Positions 15,548-23,266 of a stretch of DNA of 34,025 bases are shown piece after piece. The notes under the pieces were generated by a model. It was not told where the DNA came from, did no database searches, and saw nothing but the letters and a program-made list of their open reading frames with translations. The DNA comes from Oscillospiraceae bacterium (GTDB lineage: Bacteria > Bacillota > Clostridia > Oscillospirales > Acutalibacteraceae), in NCBI GenBank assembly GCA_009784445.1, contig WRBQ01000022.1, positions 1 through 34,025 on the forward strand, written 5' to 3'. Position numbers and translations under genes: made by a program. How positions within the stretch are numbered: position 1 is the stretch's first letter; the number at the start of each line of letters is the position of its first letter.

Positions 15548-15570
15548 GCAAATTCGTCGAAGAAAGTCAT
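15548..15570 (-). pseudogene. 5' remnant of a small gene starting MTFFDEFA, cut by the MITE-like element
   Basis: On the - strand an AAGGAAAAACCT ribosome site precedes ATG at 15570, which encodes MTFFDEFA before the sequence runs into the end of the 15379-15547 element. The same eight codons, with a few silent or repeat-linked changes, start the remnant at 15791. MTFFDEF-type starts are reminiscent of small clostridial zinc-ribbon proteins, but that identification is only a guess. Confidence 0.4.
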
Positions 15571-15600
15571 AGGTTTTTCCTTATTTGAAGTGAATCGCGA

Positions 15601-15692
15601 CCTGTAGGGGCGGATGTAAATCCGCCCAAGATTTTTTACTGACTCGGCGGCCTTTGGCCGAAAGCTCGTAGGGGCGAGCTTCGCTCGTCCGT
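15601..15692 (+). repeat. Three consecutive GTAGGGGCG/GGCCTTTGGCC palindromic modules
   Basis: 15603-15627 is TGTAGGGGCGG with a small palindrome around ATGTAAAT; 15647-15660 is a CGGCCTTTGGCCG hairpin; 15668-15691 is GTAGGGGCGAGC followed by TTCGCTCGTCCG. They form a cluster of the repeat family also seen at 14567 and 33963. The whole stretch 15315-15787 holds only repeats and two gene remnants. Confidence 0.75.
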
Positions 15693-15791
15693 CCTCTTCA
15701 CCCCACCCGCATCAGCACTAAATCTCCTTGCGATAAATACAATACCGCTGGCGCAGTTGCCGAGCCGCGCAAATTCGTCGAAGAAGGTCAT
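15636..15791 (-). pseudogene. Second MTFFDEFA gene remnant, coupled to the HIT gene
   Basis: The ATG at 15791-15789 overlaps the TGA of the HIT gene (ATGA), which is the geometry of a translationally coupled downstream gene. The frame is open for 51 codons. Only the first 30 or so look gene-like (MTFFDEFARLGNCASGIVF); after that it is translated GTAGGGGCG repeat sequence. I read it as a gene whose 3' part was lost when repeats inserted. The alternative is a short functional peptide. Confidence 0.4.
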
Positions 15792-16237
15792 CGTAATTTC
15801 TCCAGCTCGCGCCGCAACAACGCGATCATTTCGGTTCTATCTTCATCGCCAAGCTTAGTGCTTTCGGCGCACATTTCCTCCCAAGGCAACCACCACACCG
15901 GGCCGGGTTGCGGGGTGTCGCCCGCTCGGCGAGGGAAGATGTGCCAATGCAAGTGCGTGTCGCCATTGCCCAGCAATTCATAGTTGAGTTTATCTGGCGC
16001 AAAGGCATGGTAGACCGCTTCGGCCACCTGTGTCATTTCTTCAAGAAAACGCAGTTTAAAGCTATGTTCAAGTTCGTGCAGTTCATTGACGTGCTGTTTG
16101 CACAAAAACAGCGTGTAGCCACGAAATCGCTGGTGGTCACCCAGCACAACATAACCGGTGTCCAGTTCCGCAACAAAATGCGGATTAGCGCCGCCGCGAA
16201 TCATGGCAATGCGCTCACAAACTAGGCAAGACATCAT
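15788..16237 (-). CDS. HIT family protein, 149 aa
   Basis: The histidine-triad motif HLHWHIFPR (family pattern HxHxHxx) lies at about residues 95-103, placing it among nucleotide hydrolases or transferases such as diadenosine polyphosphate hydrolases. Upstream blocks also fit: CLVCERI at the start (a CxxC often seen in HIT proteins of this type), GYVVLGDHQRFRGYTLFLCK and HVNELHEL. A WWLPWEEM stretch follows the triad, as in longer bacterial homologues. ATG-ATG at 16237 lies directly after the nadA stop, separated by 3 bases, so it is translated from the nadA transcript. The substrate is unknown. Confidence 0.9.
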   Translation of the reverse strand: MMSCLVCERIAMIRGGANPHFVAELDTGYVVLGDHQRFRGYTLFLCKQHVNELHELEHSFKLRFLEEMTQVAEAVYHAFAPDKLNYELLGNGDTHLHWHIFPRRAGDTPQPGPVWWLPWEEMCAESTKLGDEDRTEMIALLRRELEKLR

Positions 16238-16240
16238 CTC

Positions 16241-17158
16241 TCACCCACCCAGCTCAATCATTTTGTCCACGCATTTGCGCGCACTGGCAATCATCTCATC
16301 GTCCATGTCAATCACCGTGCCGCCCTCGCCGCGCAGTGCAAGCAGAACATCCGGCAAAGTCGTCAACTTCATGTTCGGGCAAACCAGCTTCGTACCCAGC
16401 GCGAAAAACCGCTTGTCGGGGCAGTCATACTGCAAATGCTCGGCAATGGTCGCCTCTGTGCCAATGATAAACTCCCGCGCCGCAGACTGCTTGGCATACT
16501 GCATAATCCCCGTCGTCGAGCCAACGTAATCCGCAAGGGCAACAACACTGGGCACACACTCCGGGTGCACCAGCAACAAAGCCTCCGGGTTCGCCGCACG
16601 AGCCGCCTGTACATCCGCAACCGTGACGGCCGCATGAATGGGGCAACCGCCTTCGAGGAGCTTGATGTTCTTTTCCGGGCATTGGTCCGCCACCCACGCA
16701 CCCAAGTTTTTGTCGGGAATGAACAGGATATTCGGGTTGTCAATGCGCTGCACAATCTGCACCGCACTGGAGCTCGTCACGCACACATCGCACACGGTTT
16801 TGAGCGAGGCCGTAGTGTTGATGTACGCCACCACGGTGTAGTCCGGCAAGCTTTGCTTCACTGCGCTGATGATATCTTTGTCCATTTGCTCGGCCATAGG
16901 GCAGCCGGCGAGTGGATTCGCCAACCGCACGGTTTTTTCGGGCGCGAGGAGCTTGACGCTTTCAGCCATGAAGTGCACGCCACACATCAGCATGTTGCGG
17001 TGCGGTTGCTGCACTGCCGCTAAAGCCAATGTGAACGAGTCCCCGCACACGTCAGCGACTTCCAAAATCTCACGCGCTTGGTAGCTGTGCGCAAGAATGC
17101 AGGTGTCGGTTTCGCGCTTCAGGCGCAGAATTTCTTGTTGTAGTTCGTGTATGGTCAT
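16241..17158 (-). CDS. nadA: Quinolinate synthase, 305 aa
   Basis: NadA condenses iminoaspartate with dihydroxyacetone phosphate to make quinolinate, the precursor of NAD. It uses a [4Fe-4S] cluster bound by three Cys. All three are visible: C59 in MLMCGVHFMAESVK, one in the VCDVCVTSSSAV block, and one in KLVCPNMK. Substrate-site blocks AHSYQ, YINTTASLKT and HPEC are present. The length of 305 residues is that of the compact type. nadB and nadC, which often neighbour it, are not here. The iscU/nifS genes upstream on the same strand could supply its cluster. The ATG follows GAGGAATAAACG. Confidence 0.96.
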   Translation of the reverse strand: MTIHELQQEILRLKRETDTCILAHSYQAREILEVADVCGDSFTLALAAVQQPHRNMLMCGVHFMAESVKLLAPEKTVRLANPLAGCPMAEQMDKDIISAVKQSLPDYTVVAYINTTASLKTVCDVCVTSSSAVQIVQRIDNPNILFIPDKNLGAWVADQCPEKNIKLLEGGCPIHAAVTVADVQAARAANPEALLLVHPECVPSVVALADYVGSTTGIMQYAKQSAAREFIIGTEATIAEHLQYDCPDKRFFALGTKLVCPNMKLTTLPDVLLALRGEGGTVIDMDDEMIASARKCVDKMIELGG

Positions 17159-17191
17159 CGTTTATTCCTCATCCTCTGCTGCGCTATTTTA

Positions 17192-18454
17192 TTAACCCAC
17201 ACGTCCAATGCGCACAGGAGCAGTTTCGTTGTGGTCGTCAATCAATTCATAGTGATAAAAATCGTAATCATCTTCCGGCGCAATCAACTCAAACACATTG
17301 GCGTGGCCGGTGCCCAGCTGACCAAATTGGTTATCTCCCCAAGCATAAAGATAAAAGTCACGCGTGATCAACAGTCGATGCCTCGTCATGTTGCCGTGTG
17401 CGGTTAGCACGTTTTCCATCAGCTGTTGCGGCGTGCCGTATTCCACAATTACGTCCAGTACCGATCCACCCCACGGCCCCGTGAAGCTGCCGCTCACTTC
17501 TCCCCAAATCCAAAGGCTATCGTCATTGCGCAACGCCATGCTGCCGGGAAACACTTCTTGCACATCATCCAAAACCAGCGTGGGTATATATACCCAAAAC
17601 GCAGTGGTGTCAACACCCGAGTCTCTGCTTGGACCCCAACTATATAGTCTATCCTCAACCGTCAGCGCAAACACAGCTTGCCCGCTCACCACAACGCTGC
17701 GCACATCTGCTTTGATGAACCGCGGCGTGCGATAAATTGCATTCGGGTCTGAAAACACTTCACCCATATAGCGCGCCGAGCCCATGCCATACAAACGACC
17801 GTCGTTGGTTAGCATCATCATGTGCCAGTTGCCTAACGCAGCAACCGCAACGTTATCCATAACATGAGCCGGCGTTAGCGAATAAACATCCCAGCCCAGT
17901 TGTGTAATGTCAATTCCCCAAGTCCAAAGCCTGCCATCGCTGGTGATGGCAACCGTGGTATACCAGCCGCTTTCCACAAACACAACATCATCCATAATTT
18001 TCACTGGCGTCAAGCGATTTTCACGCGTGCCATCGCCCAGCTCGCCGCGCTGGTTGCTTCCCCACGCAAACAGCTCGCCGTCTGCATTGATGGCAAAACT
18101 GGAATCACTGCCCGCCGCGATGTATACAGCGTTTTCCATCACCCGAATAGGGCTGTGCTGGCTGTGGTCTTCATCAATGTGAACATGGTCACGATAGATC
18201 GTTATGCTTCCATTGCCCAACTGACCAAAGCAGTTGCCGCCCCAGGTCCACACGCTGCCATCGGCATGCAACGCCATGGAGTGCGCACCACCCGCCGCAA
18301 CTTGCACCGCAACATCTCGCACATGCTGTGTTTCTTGCTCATGCCCGGGGGCCCGCGCCGTTGTGATTTCATTTTGCTGCTCTTCGGTCACAAAGCAGCC
18401 GGCAAGCACCAGCAACATCGTAACGCTCATCGCCAAACCAAGTAATTTTCTCAT
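17192..18454 (-). CDS. RCC1-repeat lipoprotein with a seven-blade propeller, 420 aa
   Basis: The signal peptide MRKLLGLAMSVTMLLVLAGC ends in the lipobox LAGC, so the protein is probably surface-anchored. Seven RCC1 units follow, each with a hydrophobic strand, a D-G-x-(L/V) turn and W-x-W-G or an equivalent: SMALHADGSVWTWG, SFAINADGELFAWG, TVAITSDGRLWTWG, MMLTNDGRLYGMG, VFALTVEDRLYSWG, SMALRNDDSLWIWG and LLITRDFYLYAWG. The first, second and seventh also carry the GQLG/GELG blade motif. Seven blades make a closed propeller, a protein-interaction platform. RCC1 lipoproteins are common in uncultured Clostridia, with unknown partners. GGAGG precedes the ATG. Confidence 0.9.
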   Translation of the reverse strand: MRKLLGLAMSVTMLLVLAGCFVTEEQQNEITTARAPGHEQETQHVRDVAVQVAAGGAHSMALHADGSVWTWGGNCFGQLGNGSITIYRDHVHIDEDHSQHSPIRVMENAVYIAAGSDSSFAINADGELFAWGSNQRGELGDGTRENRLTPVKIMDDVVFVESGWYTTVAITSDGRLWTWGIDITQLGWDVYSLTPAHVMDNVAVAALGNWHMMMLTNDGRLYGMGSARYMGEVFSDPNAIYRTPRFIKADVRSVVVSGQAVFALTVEDRLYSWGPSRDSGVDTTAFWVYIPTLVLDDVQEVFPGSMALRNDDSLWIWGEVSGSFTGPWGGSVLDVIVEYGTPQQLMENVLTAHGNMTRHRLLITRDFYLYAWGDNQFGQLGTGHANVFELIAPEDDYDFYHYELIDDHNETAPVRIGRVG

Positions 18455-18498
18455 CAGTTAATCCTCCAGAAAATTAGAATAGGACACGGCGAAGCGAC

Positions 18499-18945
18499 TT
18501 ACTCCTCCACCAAATCCCCATTTCCATGGTCGTGCGCATCGTTGCCAAGCTTGGCAAACAGCGCAGCATCATACTCAATGCCGTTGTTGTCGTAGTACAT
18601 CTTGATGGCGGCCTTCACCGCTTGCTCCGCCAGCAGGCTGCAATGCATCTTCACCGGCGGCAGGCCGTCGAGCGCGTTAGCCACAGCCTTGTTGGTCAGC
18701 TCCAGAGCCTCTGCCACCGCCTTGCCCTTAATCATCTCGGTGGCCATGGAGCTGCTTGCAATCGCCGACGCACAGCCGAAGGTCTTGAACTTCACATCAA
18801 CAATCACATCATCTTCAATTTTCAGGTATACGCGCATGATATCGCCGCATTGGGCGTTGCCCACTTCGCCCACACCGCTGGGGTTTGCGATTTCGCCCAC
18901 ATTGCGCGGGTTGGTGAAGTGTTCGATTACTTTTTCGCTATACAT
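18499..18945 (-). CDS. iscU: Fe-S cluster assembly scaffold IscU/NifU-like, 148 aa
   Basis: The scaffold receives sulfur from the cysteine desulfurase and assembles Fe-S clusters for transfer to apoproteins. The start MYSEKVIEHFTNPRNVG is the standard IscU N terminus, preceded by AAGGAG. The three ligand Cys are C33 (NAQCGD, with the conserved Asp), C58 (FGCASAIASSS) and C102 (KMHCSLLAE). The tail after residue 125 ends in an acidic/His stretch (DAHDHGNGDLVEE), longer than in E. coli IscU. Its partner nifS is on the same strand at 21363, separated by three unrelated genes. nadA downstream is a likely client. Confidence 0.95.
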   Translation of the reverse strand: MYSEKVIEHFTNPRNVGEIANPSGVGEVGNAQCGDIMRVYLKIEDDVIVDVKFKTFGCASAIASSSMATEMIKGKAVAEALELTNKAVANALDGLPPVKMHCSLLAEQAVKAAIKMYYDNNGIEYDAALFAKLGNDAHDHGNGDLVEE

Positions 18946-18982
18946 ATTATTTTCACTCCTTAGTGTTAACGTATTATCCGGT

Positions 18983-20134
18983 TTATGATGTTTCTCTCCT
19001 AAGATCGAAGTAGAAATCTGGGTTAGTGTCACTTAAGAAACCACTGCGCGCATCAAAAAAGTGCAAATTCGGAAGATATGAAACTGCGCTGGCATCTGTC
19101 AATGGATTTTCGCGTGCCATAAGACGCGTAAGATTAACAAGATTGCGCACATCGTCTAAATTTGTTAATTGATTATGATTTGCCGCAAGATTCGTAAGAT
19201 TGACGAGATTACGCACATCGCTTAAATTTGTAAGCTGATTTTGACTAACATCAAGATTCTCTAGATTTTTCAAATGCGCAACAGCACTGATATCCGCTAA
19301 TTGGTTGTTGCTTACCCATAGGCTAGTAAGGTTAACTAAATATCGCACTTCATCTAAATTTGTCAGCTGGCCTCTACTTACATTCAGGTCCCTTAGGTTA
19401 GTTAAATGCTCAATTCCTCGCAAATTTACAAGGACACCAGTTACATTAACGTTCGTGGTTCGAACACTTAAGTACTCTAAGTTTGTCAAATTTTGTATGC
19501 CGTCCAAGCTTGTTAGACCGTCAACGTACATATTCAAACGCGTTAGTTGTGTTAGGTTTTGCAATGGCCTTAAGTCTCGCAGAAATTCTGGCGGGTTGTC
19601 TGGAGAATAGTACAGAGATAACAAATCAACAAAAATCAATGTTCGCAAGTAAGGCAAGTGTTCTAGTCGTTTCAACTCATTGTAATTATCAAGTCCTCCG
19701 CGAAGGCCACGTTCCTGTTCAAGAGACAATCGCAGTTCTTCCAGATTCCTCAAATGTTCTACCCCTCTTAAGTTGCGCGGGGGTTGCCAGCGAAGGTCAC
19801 TTGAATCAAGATCAGGATGAGTGCTACCGTGAACATTGATACGTATGCTGGTTACCGCTGCTGCCTCGCCAGCGGTGAAGGTGCCTTCGCCTGTCCGCCC
19901 GAAGTGCGATGCGCGTCCCCCCTCTATCGCACTCAACACTGCAATGTACAACGCCACATCGGGTATACCGATTTCATCATTTAGTATGATAGCGTCGTCG
20001 GGAAGGCGGGCGGCGGGTGTCCAGTTAGGCGGGAGGTCAACATAGTAATCATCACCACTTGCCGTGCATGACGGCAACAAAACCATGCCGCACAACAGCA
20101 GAAAACAGACGGCGAAAGTTAGTGCTTTTTTCAC
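18983..20134 (-). CDS. Leucine-rich-repeat (internalin-type) lipoprotein, 383 aa
   Basis: A GTG at 20134, preceded by AGGAGGAGG, is chosen because it begins a clean signal peptide (MKKALTFAVCFLLLCGMVLL if the GTG is read as Met) with lipobox LPSC; longer starts would put extra residues before it. After a spacer domain (residues about 25-110) there are at least eight 22-residue repeats of the form NLTxLxxLxVxxNQLTNLxxVR. Examples are LTSLDGIQNLTNLEYLSVR, SNNQLADISAVAHLKNLEN and SQNQLTNLSDVRNLVNLTN. Such repeats form curved surfaces that bind proteins. The gene is AT-richer than its neighbours and contains near-identical repeats, so copy number may vary between strains. Confidence 0.9.
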   Translation of the reverse strand: MKKALTFAVCFLLLCGMVLLPSCTASGDDYYVDLPPNWTPAARLPDDAIILNDEIGIPDVALYIAVLSAIEGGRASHFGRTGEGTFTAGEAAAVTSIRINVHGSTHPDLDSSDLRWQPPRNLRGVEHLRNLEELRLSLEQERGLRGGLDNYNELKRLEHLPYLRTLIFVDLLSLYYSPDNPPEFLRDLRPLQNLTQLTRLNMYVDGLTSLDGIQNLTNLEYLSVRTTNVNVTGVLVNLRGIEHLTNLRDLNVSRGQLTNLDEVRYLVNLTSLWVSNNQLADISAVAHLKNLENLDVSQNQLTNLSDVRNLVNLTNLAANHNQLTNLDDVRNLVNLTRLMARENPLTDASAVSYLPNLHFFDARSGFLSDTNPDFYFDLRRETS

Positions 20135-20147
20135 GCAAACCCTCCTC

Positions 20148-20918
20148 CTACCCAAACACCTCGCAAGCAGCAACCACACGCAACATGTTTTCGTCTATGT
20201 TATCACGCCCATAGGCATCGATGAACCGCTGGTTATATTGCGGCGTTTGCAGGTTGTACTCAAGCGACCACAGTGCCCAAAACAGGTCCACGTGGCGGTC
20301 GCCCACGCCACCGCTATCCAAGTCGATAAACCCGGAAAACGCCCAATCCTTCAGGATGATATTCGGCAGGCAATAGTCGCCGTGCAACAGCGTGTTGTTT
20401 TGCAGCAAGTGCCCTTGTGCCTGCACCACGGCATAGGCCTCCTCCGCGCTGGCGTAGCCATAACTATCCGGGAATTTGCTCTTGTCGTACTCGCCTGTGC
20501 GGTAATTCCGCTCCACCGTGGCCAGATATTCTTGCGTGTGGTTTTGCACCGGGCAATCGGCGTAATCTAACGCATGCAACATGGCCAGCCGTTCCGCCAA
20601 GATATCACAAAGCCGCTCGGGCTGCGCAAGATGTTTTTCGGCAATGCAGTCATCGCCCTGCACGCTTGTTGTCAGCAGCCAATCTTGCTCAGCCGAAATG
20701 TAAGCAAGCACTTCGCCGCTCAATCCCTTGCCATGAAAATAGCGTGTCATGTCGGCTTGGCGTTGCAGCTTGCCTTTGCCTGCAATTTTAAGGTAATATC
20801 CATCATCCTTGTCGATAAAAATCACCGTTGCATTGGGCGAGTAGCTATTGTCGTGGCAGGTTGCGCCGCGCAGCAGTACGTGAAATTCCTGCGGATAGGC
20901 ATTCAAATCAATGTGCAA
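20148..20918 (-). CDS. Aminoglycoside phosphotransferase (APH)-family kinase, 256 aa
   Basis: The phosphotransferase fold is indicated by VIFIDKDDGYYLKIAG (ATP-lobe strand with a Lys), AERLAMLHALD, the catalytic Brenner motif HGDYCLPNIIL and the metal-binding GFIDLDSGGVGDRHVDL. The arrangement is like APH(3') kinases, which phosphorylate and inactivate kanamycin-type drugs. However, many genomic APH-fold proteins act on other small molecules, so resistance is not shown. The start is TTG at 20918, 2 bases after the stop of the upstream gene, with GGGAGGGG in the end of that gene as ribosome site. Confidence 0.85.
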   Translation of the reverse strand: MHIDLNAYPQEFHVLLRGATCHDNSYSPNATVIFIDKDDGYYLKIAGKGKLQRQADMTRYFHGKGLSGEVLAYISAEQDWLLTTSVQGDDCIAEKHLAQPERLCDILAERLAMLHALDYADCPVQNHTQEYLATVERNYRTGEYDKSKFPDSYGYASAEEAYAVVQAQGHLLQNNTLLHGDYCLPNIILKDWAFSGFIDLDSGGVGDRHVDLFWALWSLEYNLQTPQYNQRFIDAYGRDNIDENMLRVVAACEVFG

Positions 20919-20920
20919 AA

Positions 20921-21361
20921 TTACCCCTCCCAAATTGCAATAACAGGTTCGCCGTTCACATAGCACCATCGGCGCACCAACGTAACTTCTACTTTCACCA
21001 ACACTTGATTGGGCAACGCCGACCAGCGTTTGGCGTACTGCGGATGCTTAGCTTGATATTTCTCAATAAAAAAGCGGTTGAGTTCATCCAGCGGATGCCC
21101 AATCAACGTTGCCACGCCCTCCAGTTCATATCCGCCAACGCTCATCGCTACATTGGGGTTGGCTTTGATTTGTTGGATTTTGAGGTAATGCGCTCCTGTT
21201 TGGAAATACACCGCTAGCCCCTCATTTACATGGCTCATTTGTCGGGTAGTCACACGGTTGTCTGCAGATGTGGCAAGGGTAAGCGTTTTTTCTTTTTCCA
21301 GCACTGCTATCACATCGTCAGCGTTCAATTGGCATACGCCAATACCGTCATTCTCATACAT
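20921..21361 (-). CDS. Pyridoxamine 5'-phosphate oxidase-family flavin protein, 146 aa
   Basis: The split-barrel FMN-binding fold is suggested by DVIAVLEKEKTLTLATSADNRV at the start, followed by VYFQTGAHYLKIQQIKANPNVAMSV and ELEGVATLIGH, the standard PPOX-family strand order. Members include general FMN oxidoreductases and heme- or F420-dependent relatives; the substrate is unknown. The ATG at 21361 follows the nifS stop by one base, and its ribosome site GGGAGGGG lies in the last nifS codons. It is co-transcribed with nifS and the APH-like gene. Confidence 0.85.
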   Translation of the reverse strand: MYENDGIGVCQLNADDVIAVLEKEKTLTLATSADNRVTTRQMSHVNEGLAVYFQTGAHYLKIQQIKANPNVAMSVGGYELEGVATLIGHPLDELNRFFIEKYQAKHPQYAKRWSALPNQVLVKVEVTLVRRWCYVNGEPVIAIWEG

Positions 21362-21362
21362 A

Positions 21363-22526
21363 TTACCCCTCCCACATCGGCGACATCTCACGCAACCGCG
21401 CCACCACACCCGGTATCACCCGCAGCGCATGGTCAACTTCCGCCTGCGTGGTGTAGCGGCTCAGGCTCAGCCGCAGCGAGCCATGCGCAATTTCGTGTGG
21501 CAAACCAAGCGCCAGCAGCACATGACTGGGGTCAAGCGAGCCGCTCGTGCAGGCCGAACCCGACGACGCCGCAATGCCCTGCATGTCCAGCAGCAGCAGC
21601 AACGCCTCGCCCTCAATGCCATGAAAACACAGGTTCACATTCCCCGGCAAGCGATTGCTCGCACAGCCGTTGAGCTGGCTCTTTTCTATCTTTAATAGAC
21701 CGTCAATCAGCTGGTCACGATAATTCGCAATGCGTGTGGCGGTTTCGTCAAGGTGGGCGACTTCCTCCACCAACGCGGCAGCCATACCCACAATGGCCGG
21801 CATGTTCTCTGTGCCCGCACGGCGATTCCGCTCTTGTGCGCCGCCACGCAGCAATGGCCGCAACGGCACGCCACGGCGGCAATATAGCGCACCCACACCC
21901 TTTGGCCCATGGAATTTATGCCCCGACAGGCTCAGCATGTCCACATTGAGCGCATTCACGTCAACGGGGATGTGCCCCGCCGCCTGCACCGCATCTGTGT
22001 GAAAAGTCACCCCGCGCGCCCGGCAAATCTCGCCAATTTCGCGCACAGGTTGAATGCTGCCAATCTCGTTGTTGGCCATCATGATGGTGACCAAGCAAGT
22101 GTCATCACGCAGCGCGGCCTCAAAATCCGTCAAGCGCACAATGCCGGTTTCTTCATCCACCGACAAGAGTGTCAGCGTAAAGCCCTGTTCTTTTTCCAAC
22201 ATTTCCAAGCAGTGTAGCACGGCATGGTGCTCAATCTGCGTGCTGATGATGTGCTTCTTGCCGGCTTTGTCGCCCAGTCGAGCAGCACTAATAATCGCCT
22301 GGTTATTTGCTTCAGTGCCGCCTGCGGTGAAGGTAATTTCACGCGGCTGCGCACCAATGCAGCGAGCAATGGCCTCACGCGCATGTTGCAGCTGCCGCGC
22401 AGCAGCTTGCCCGTGGCTGTGCAGCGACGATGGGTTACCGTATAGTTCATCCAGCATGGGCAACATGGCTTCGCGCGCGGCCTGGCTGAGCTTAGTGGTT
22501 GCAGCGTTGTCCAAATATGCGTTCAA
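21363..22526 (-). CDS. nifS: Cysteine desulfurase (NifS/IscS), 387 aa
   Basis: A PLP-dependent enzyme that takes sulfur from cysteine for Fe-S clusters and thio-modifications. The start is TTG at 22526 after AAGGAG, giving MNAYLDNAATTKLS, the usual N terminus. PLP-site residues are in ITFTAGGTEANNQAI, EHHAVLH, HTDAVQAAGH and LSGHKFHGPKGVGAL (the Schiff-base Lys). The active Cys is in SGSACTSGSLDPSHVL, on the long loop typical of IscS/NifS. It is the first gene of the - strand unit, with promoter at 22633-22661. The unit continues with PPOX, APH, LRR and iscU. Confidence 0.97.
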   Translation of the reverse strand: MNAYLDNAATTKLSQAAREAMLPMLDELYGNPSSLHSHGQAAARQLQHAREAIARCIGAQPREITFTAGGTEANNQAIISAARLGDKAGKKHIISTQIEHHAVLHCLEMLEKEQGFTLTLLSVDEETGIVRLTDFEAALRDDTCLVTIMMANNEIGSIQPVREIGEICRARGVTFHTDAVQAAGHIPVDVNALNVDMLSLSGHKFHGPKGVGALYCRRGVPLRPLLRGGAQERNRRAGTENMPAIVGMAAALVEEVAHLDETATRIANYRDQLIDGLLKIEKSQLNGCASNRLPGNVNLCFHGIEGEALLLLLDMQGIAASSGSACTSGSLDPSHVLLALGLPHEIAHGSLRLSLSRYTTQAEVDHALRVIPGVVARLREMSPMWEG

Positions 22527-22560
22527 ACGTGGTTCTCCTTGAAAAAATTATCCTCATAAT

Positions 22561-22615
22561 AGCCTCCACCGCTTGCGGGGAAGGTGGCATCGCGCACGCG
22601 ATGACGGTGGGGGCT
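22561..22615. repeat. Nested palindromic repeat upstream of nifS
   Basis: The ends AGCCTCCACC and GGTGGGGGCT form an imperfect inverted repeat around an inner palindrome ATCGCG/CGCGAT. It lies in the nifS leader between promoter and ribosome site and could form a leader hairpin. Confidence 0.65.
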
Positions 22616-22632
22616 ACAATTCCTCATTCTTT

Positions 22633-22661
22633 AGTATAACACGAACGCCACACAATTGCAA
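22633..22661 (-). promoter_or_regulatory. Promoter of the nifS unit
   Basis: On the - strand TTGCAA (22661-22656), a 17-base spacer and TATACT (22638-22633). It diverges from the promoter at 22683, so the two transcripts start about 90 bases apart. Confidence 0.8.
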
Positions 22662-22682
22662 GAGTTTACAGAGATTTTTTGC

Positions 22683-22711
22683 TTGACAGCCGCGCACAAA
22701 CATGTTAGAAT
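22683..22711 (+). promoter_or_regulatory. Promoter of the zinc-ribbon/PH-like gene
   Basis: TTGACA at 22683-22688, a 17-base spacer, and TAGAAT at 22706-22711, 30 bases before the start codon. Confidence 0.88.
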
Positions 22712-22740
22712 ATACAAATCAATATTGGAGGGAAAAGAGA

Positions 22741-23217
22741 ATGGCTAAAATTAAAGTGAACTGCCACGTTTGCGCCAGCAAAAGCAAAGTGGAGGTCGCC
22801 CCCGAGTTCTGCCCTTGCTGCGGCACAAACATCGTTGCTCTGGTTGAAACGCTGTGCTTGCGCGTAGACAGCACCATGTTCGGCAACGTGGAAAAATTCA
22901 AGGTTGGCGCACTCGGCGCACAAAACGGCGACTTGCTGCTCACCACACATCGCCTCATCGCGCTGAAAGAAAAAGTCACCGCAGCCGGGGTTGCCGGCGC
23001 AATGGGCGGTTTGGTTGGCGGGATAATCGCCGCCGCGGTTGACGGCAAGTATGAGTTTGAGTTCGAGATCCCCCGCGCAAACATCGTTGCCGTGAACGAA
23101 GACAAAATCGGCCTGTTCAAAGCCATTGTGGTGCACACCAACGACGGCCAATCCTACAAAATGAAAGTGCCCAAGCGCGAAATTCCCCAATGGACGCACC
23201 TGCTGATGCAACGATAA
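22741..23217 (+). CDS. Zinc-ribbon protein with a bacterial PH/GRAM-like domain, 158 aa
   Basis: The start at 22741 follows TTGGAGG. Residues 8-27 hold two Cys pairs (CHVC and CPCC-G) that form a zinc ribbon. From about residue 45 the protein has a beta-rich domain: MFGNVEKFKVGALGAQNGDLLLTTHRLIAL and, after a Gly/Ala insertion (AGVAGAMGGLVGGIIAAAV, which may lie in a membrane or form a loop), YEFEFEIPRANIVAVNEDK and FKAIVVHTNDGQSYKMKV. This strand order is that of bacterial PH/GRAM-like domains. The function is unknown. It is monocistronic, with promoter and terminator both clear. Confidence 0.82.
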   Translation: MAKIKVNCHVCASKSKVEVAPEFCPCCGTNIVALVETLCLRVDSTMFGNVEKFKVGALGAQNGDLLLTTHRLIALKEKVTAAGVAGAMGGLVGGIIAAAVDGKYEFEFEIPRANIVAVNEDKIGLFKAIVVHTNDGQSYKMKVPKREIPQWTHLLMQR

Positions 23218-23222
23218 CACAA

Positions 23223-23244
23223 AACCACCCCAAATGGGGTGGTT
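23223..23244. terminator. Bidirectional terminator (PH-like gene and small-peptide cassette 2)
   Basis: A perfect 9-base stem AACCACCCC / GGGGTGGTT with a four-base loop. It lies 5 bases after the PH-like gene on the + strand and just past the end of the 23267-23350 peptide gene on the - strand (flanking bases AAAA on the left, giving TTTT on the - strand). Confidence 0.88.
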
Positions 23245-23266
23245 CATTTATGTTTTGTGCTACAAT

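Noticed and set aside
15324..15551. A 75-codon open frame on the - strand
   Set aside because: It lies almost wholly within the MITE-like inverted repeat; its protein sequence is translated repeat with no ribosome site.
15636..15791. A functional 51-residue protein coupled to HIT
   Set aside because: The last 20 residues are translated GTAGGGGCG repeat; it is better explained as a remnant.
20148..20918. Aminoglycoside resistance gene
   Set aside because: Motifs show the APH fold, but chromosomal setting in a nifS unit and lack of residue-level match to known resistance enzymes do not support a drug-resistance claim.
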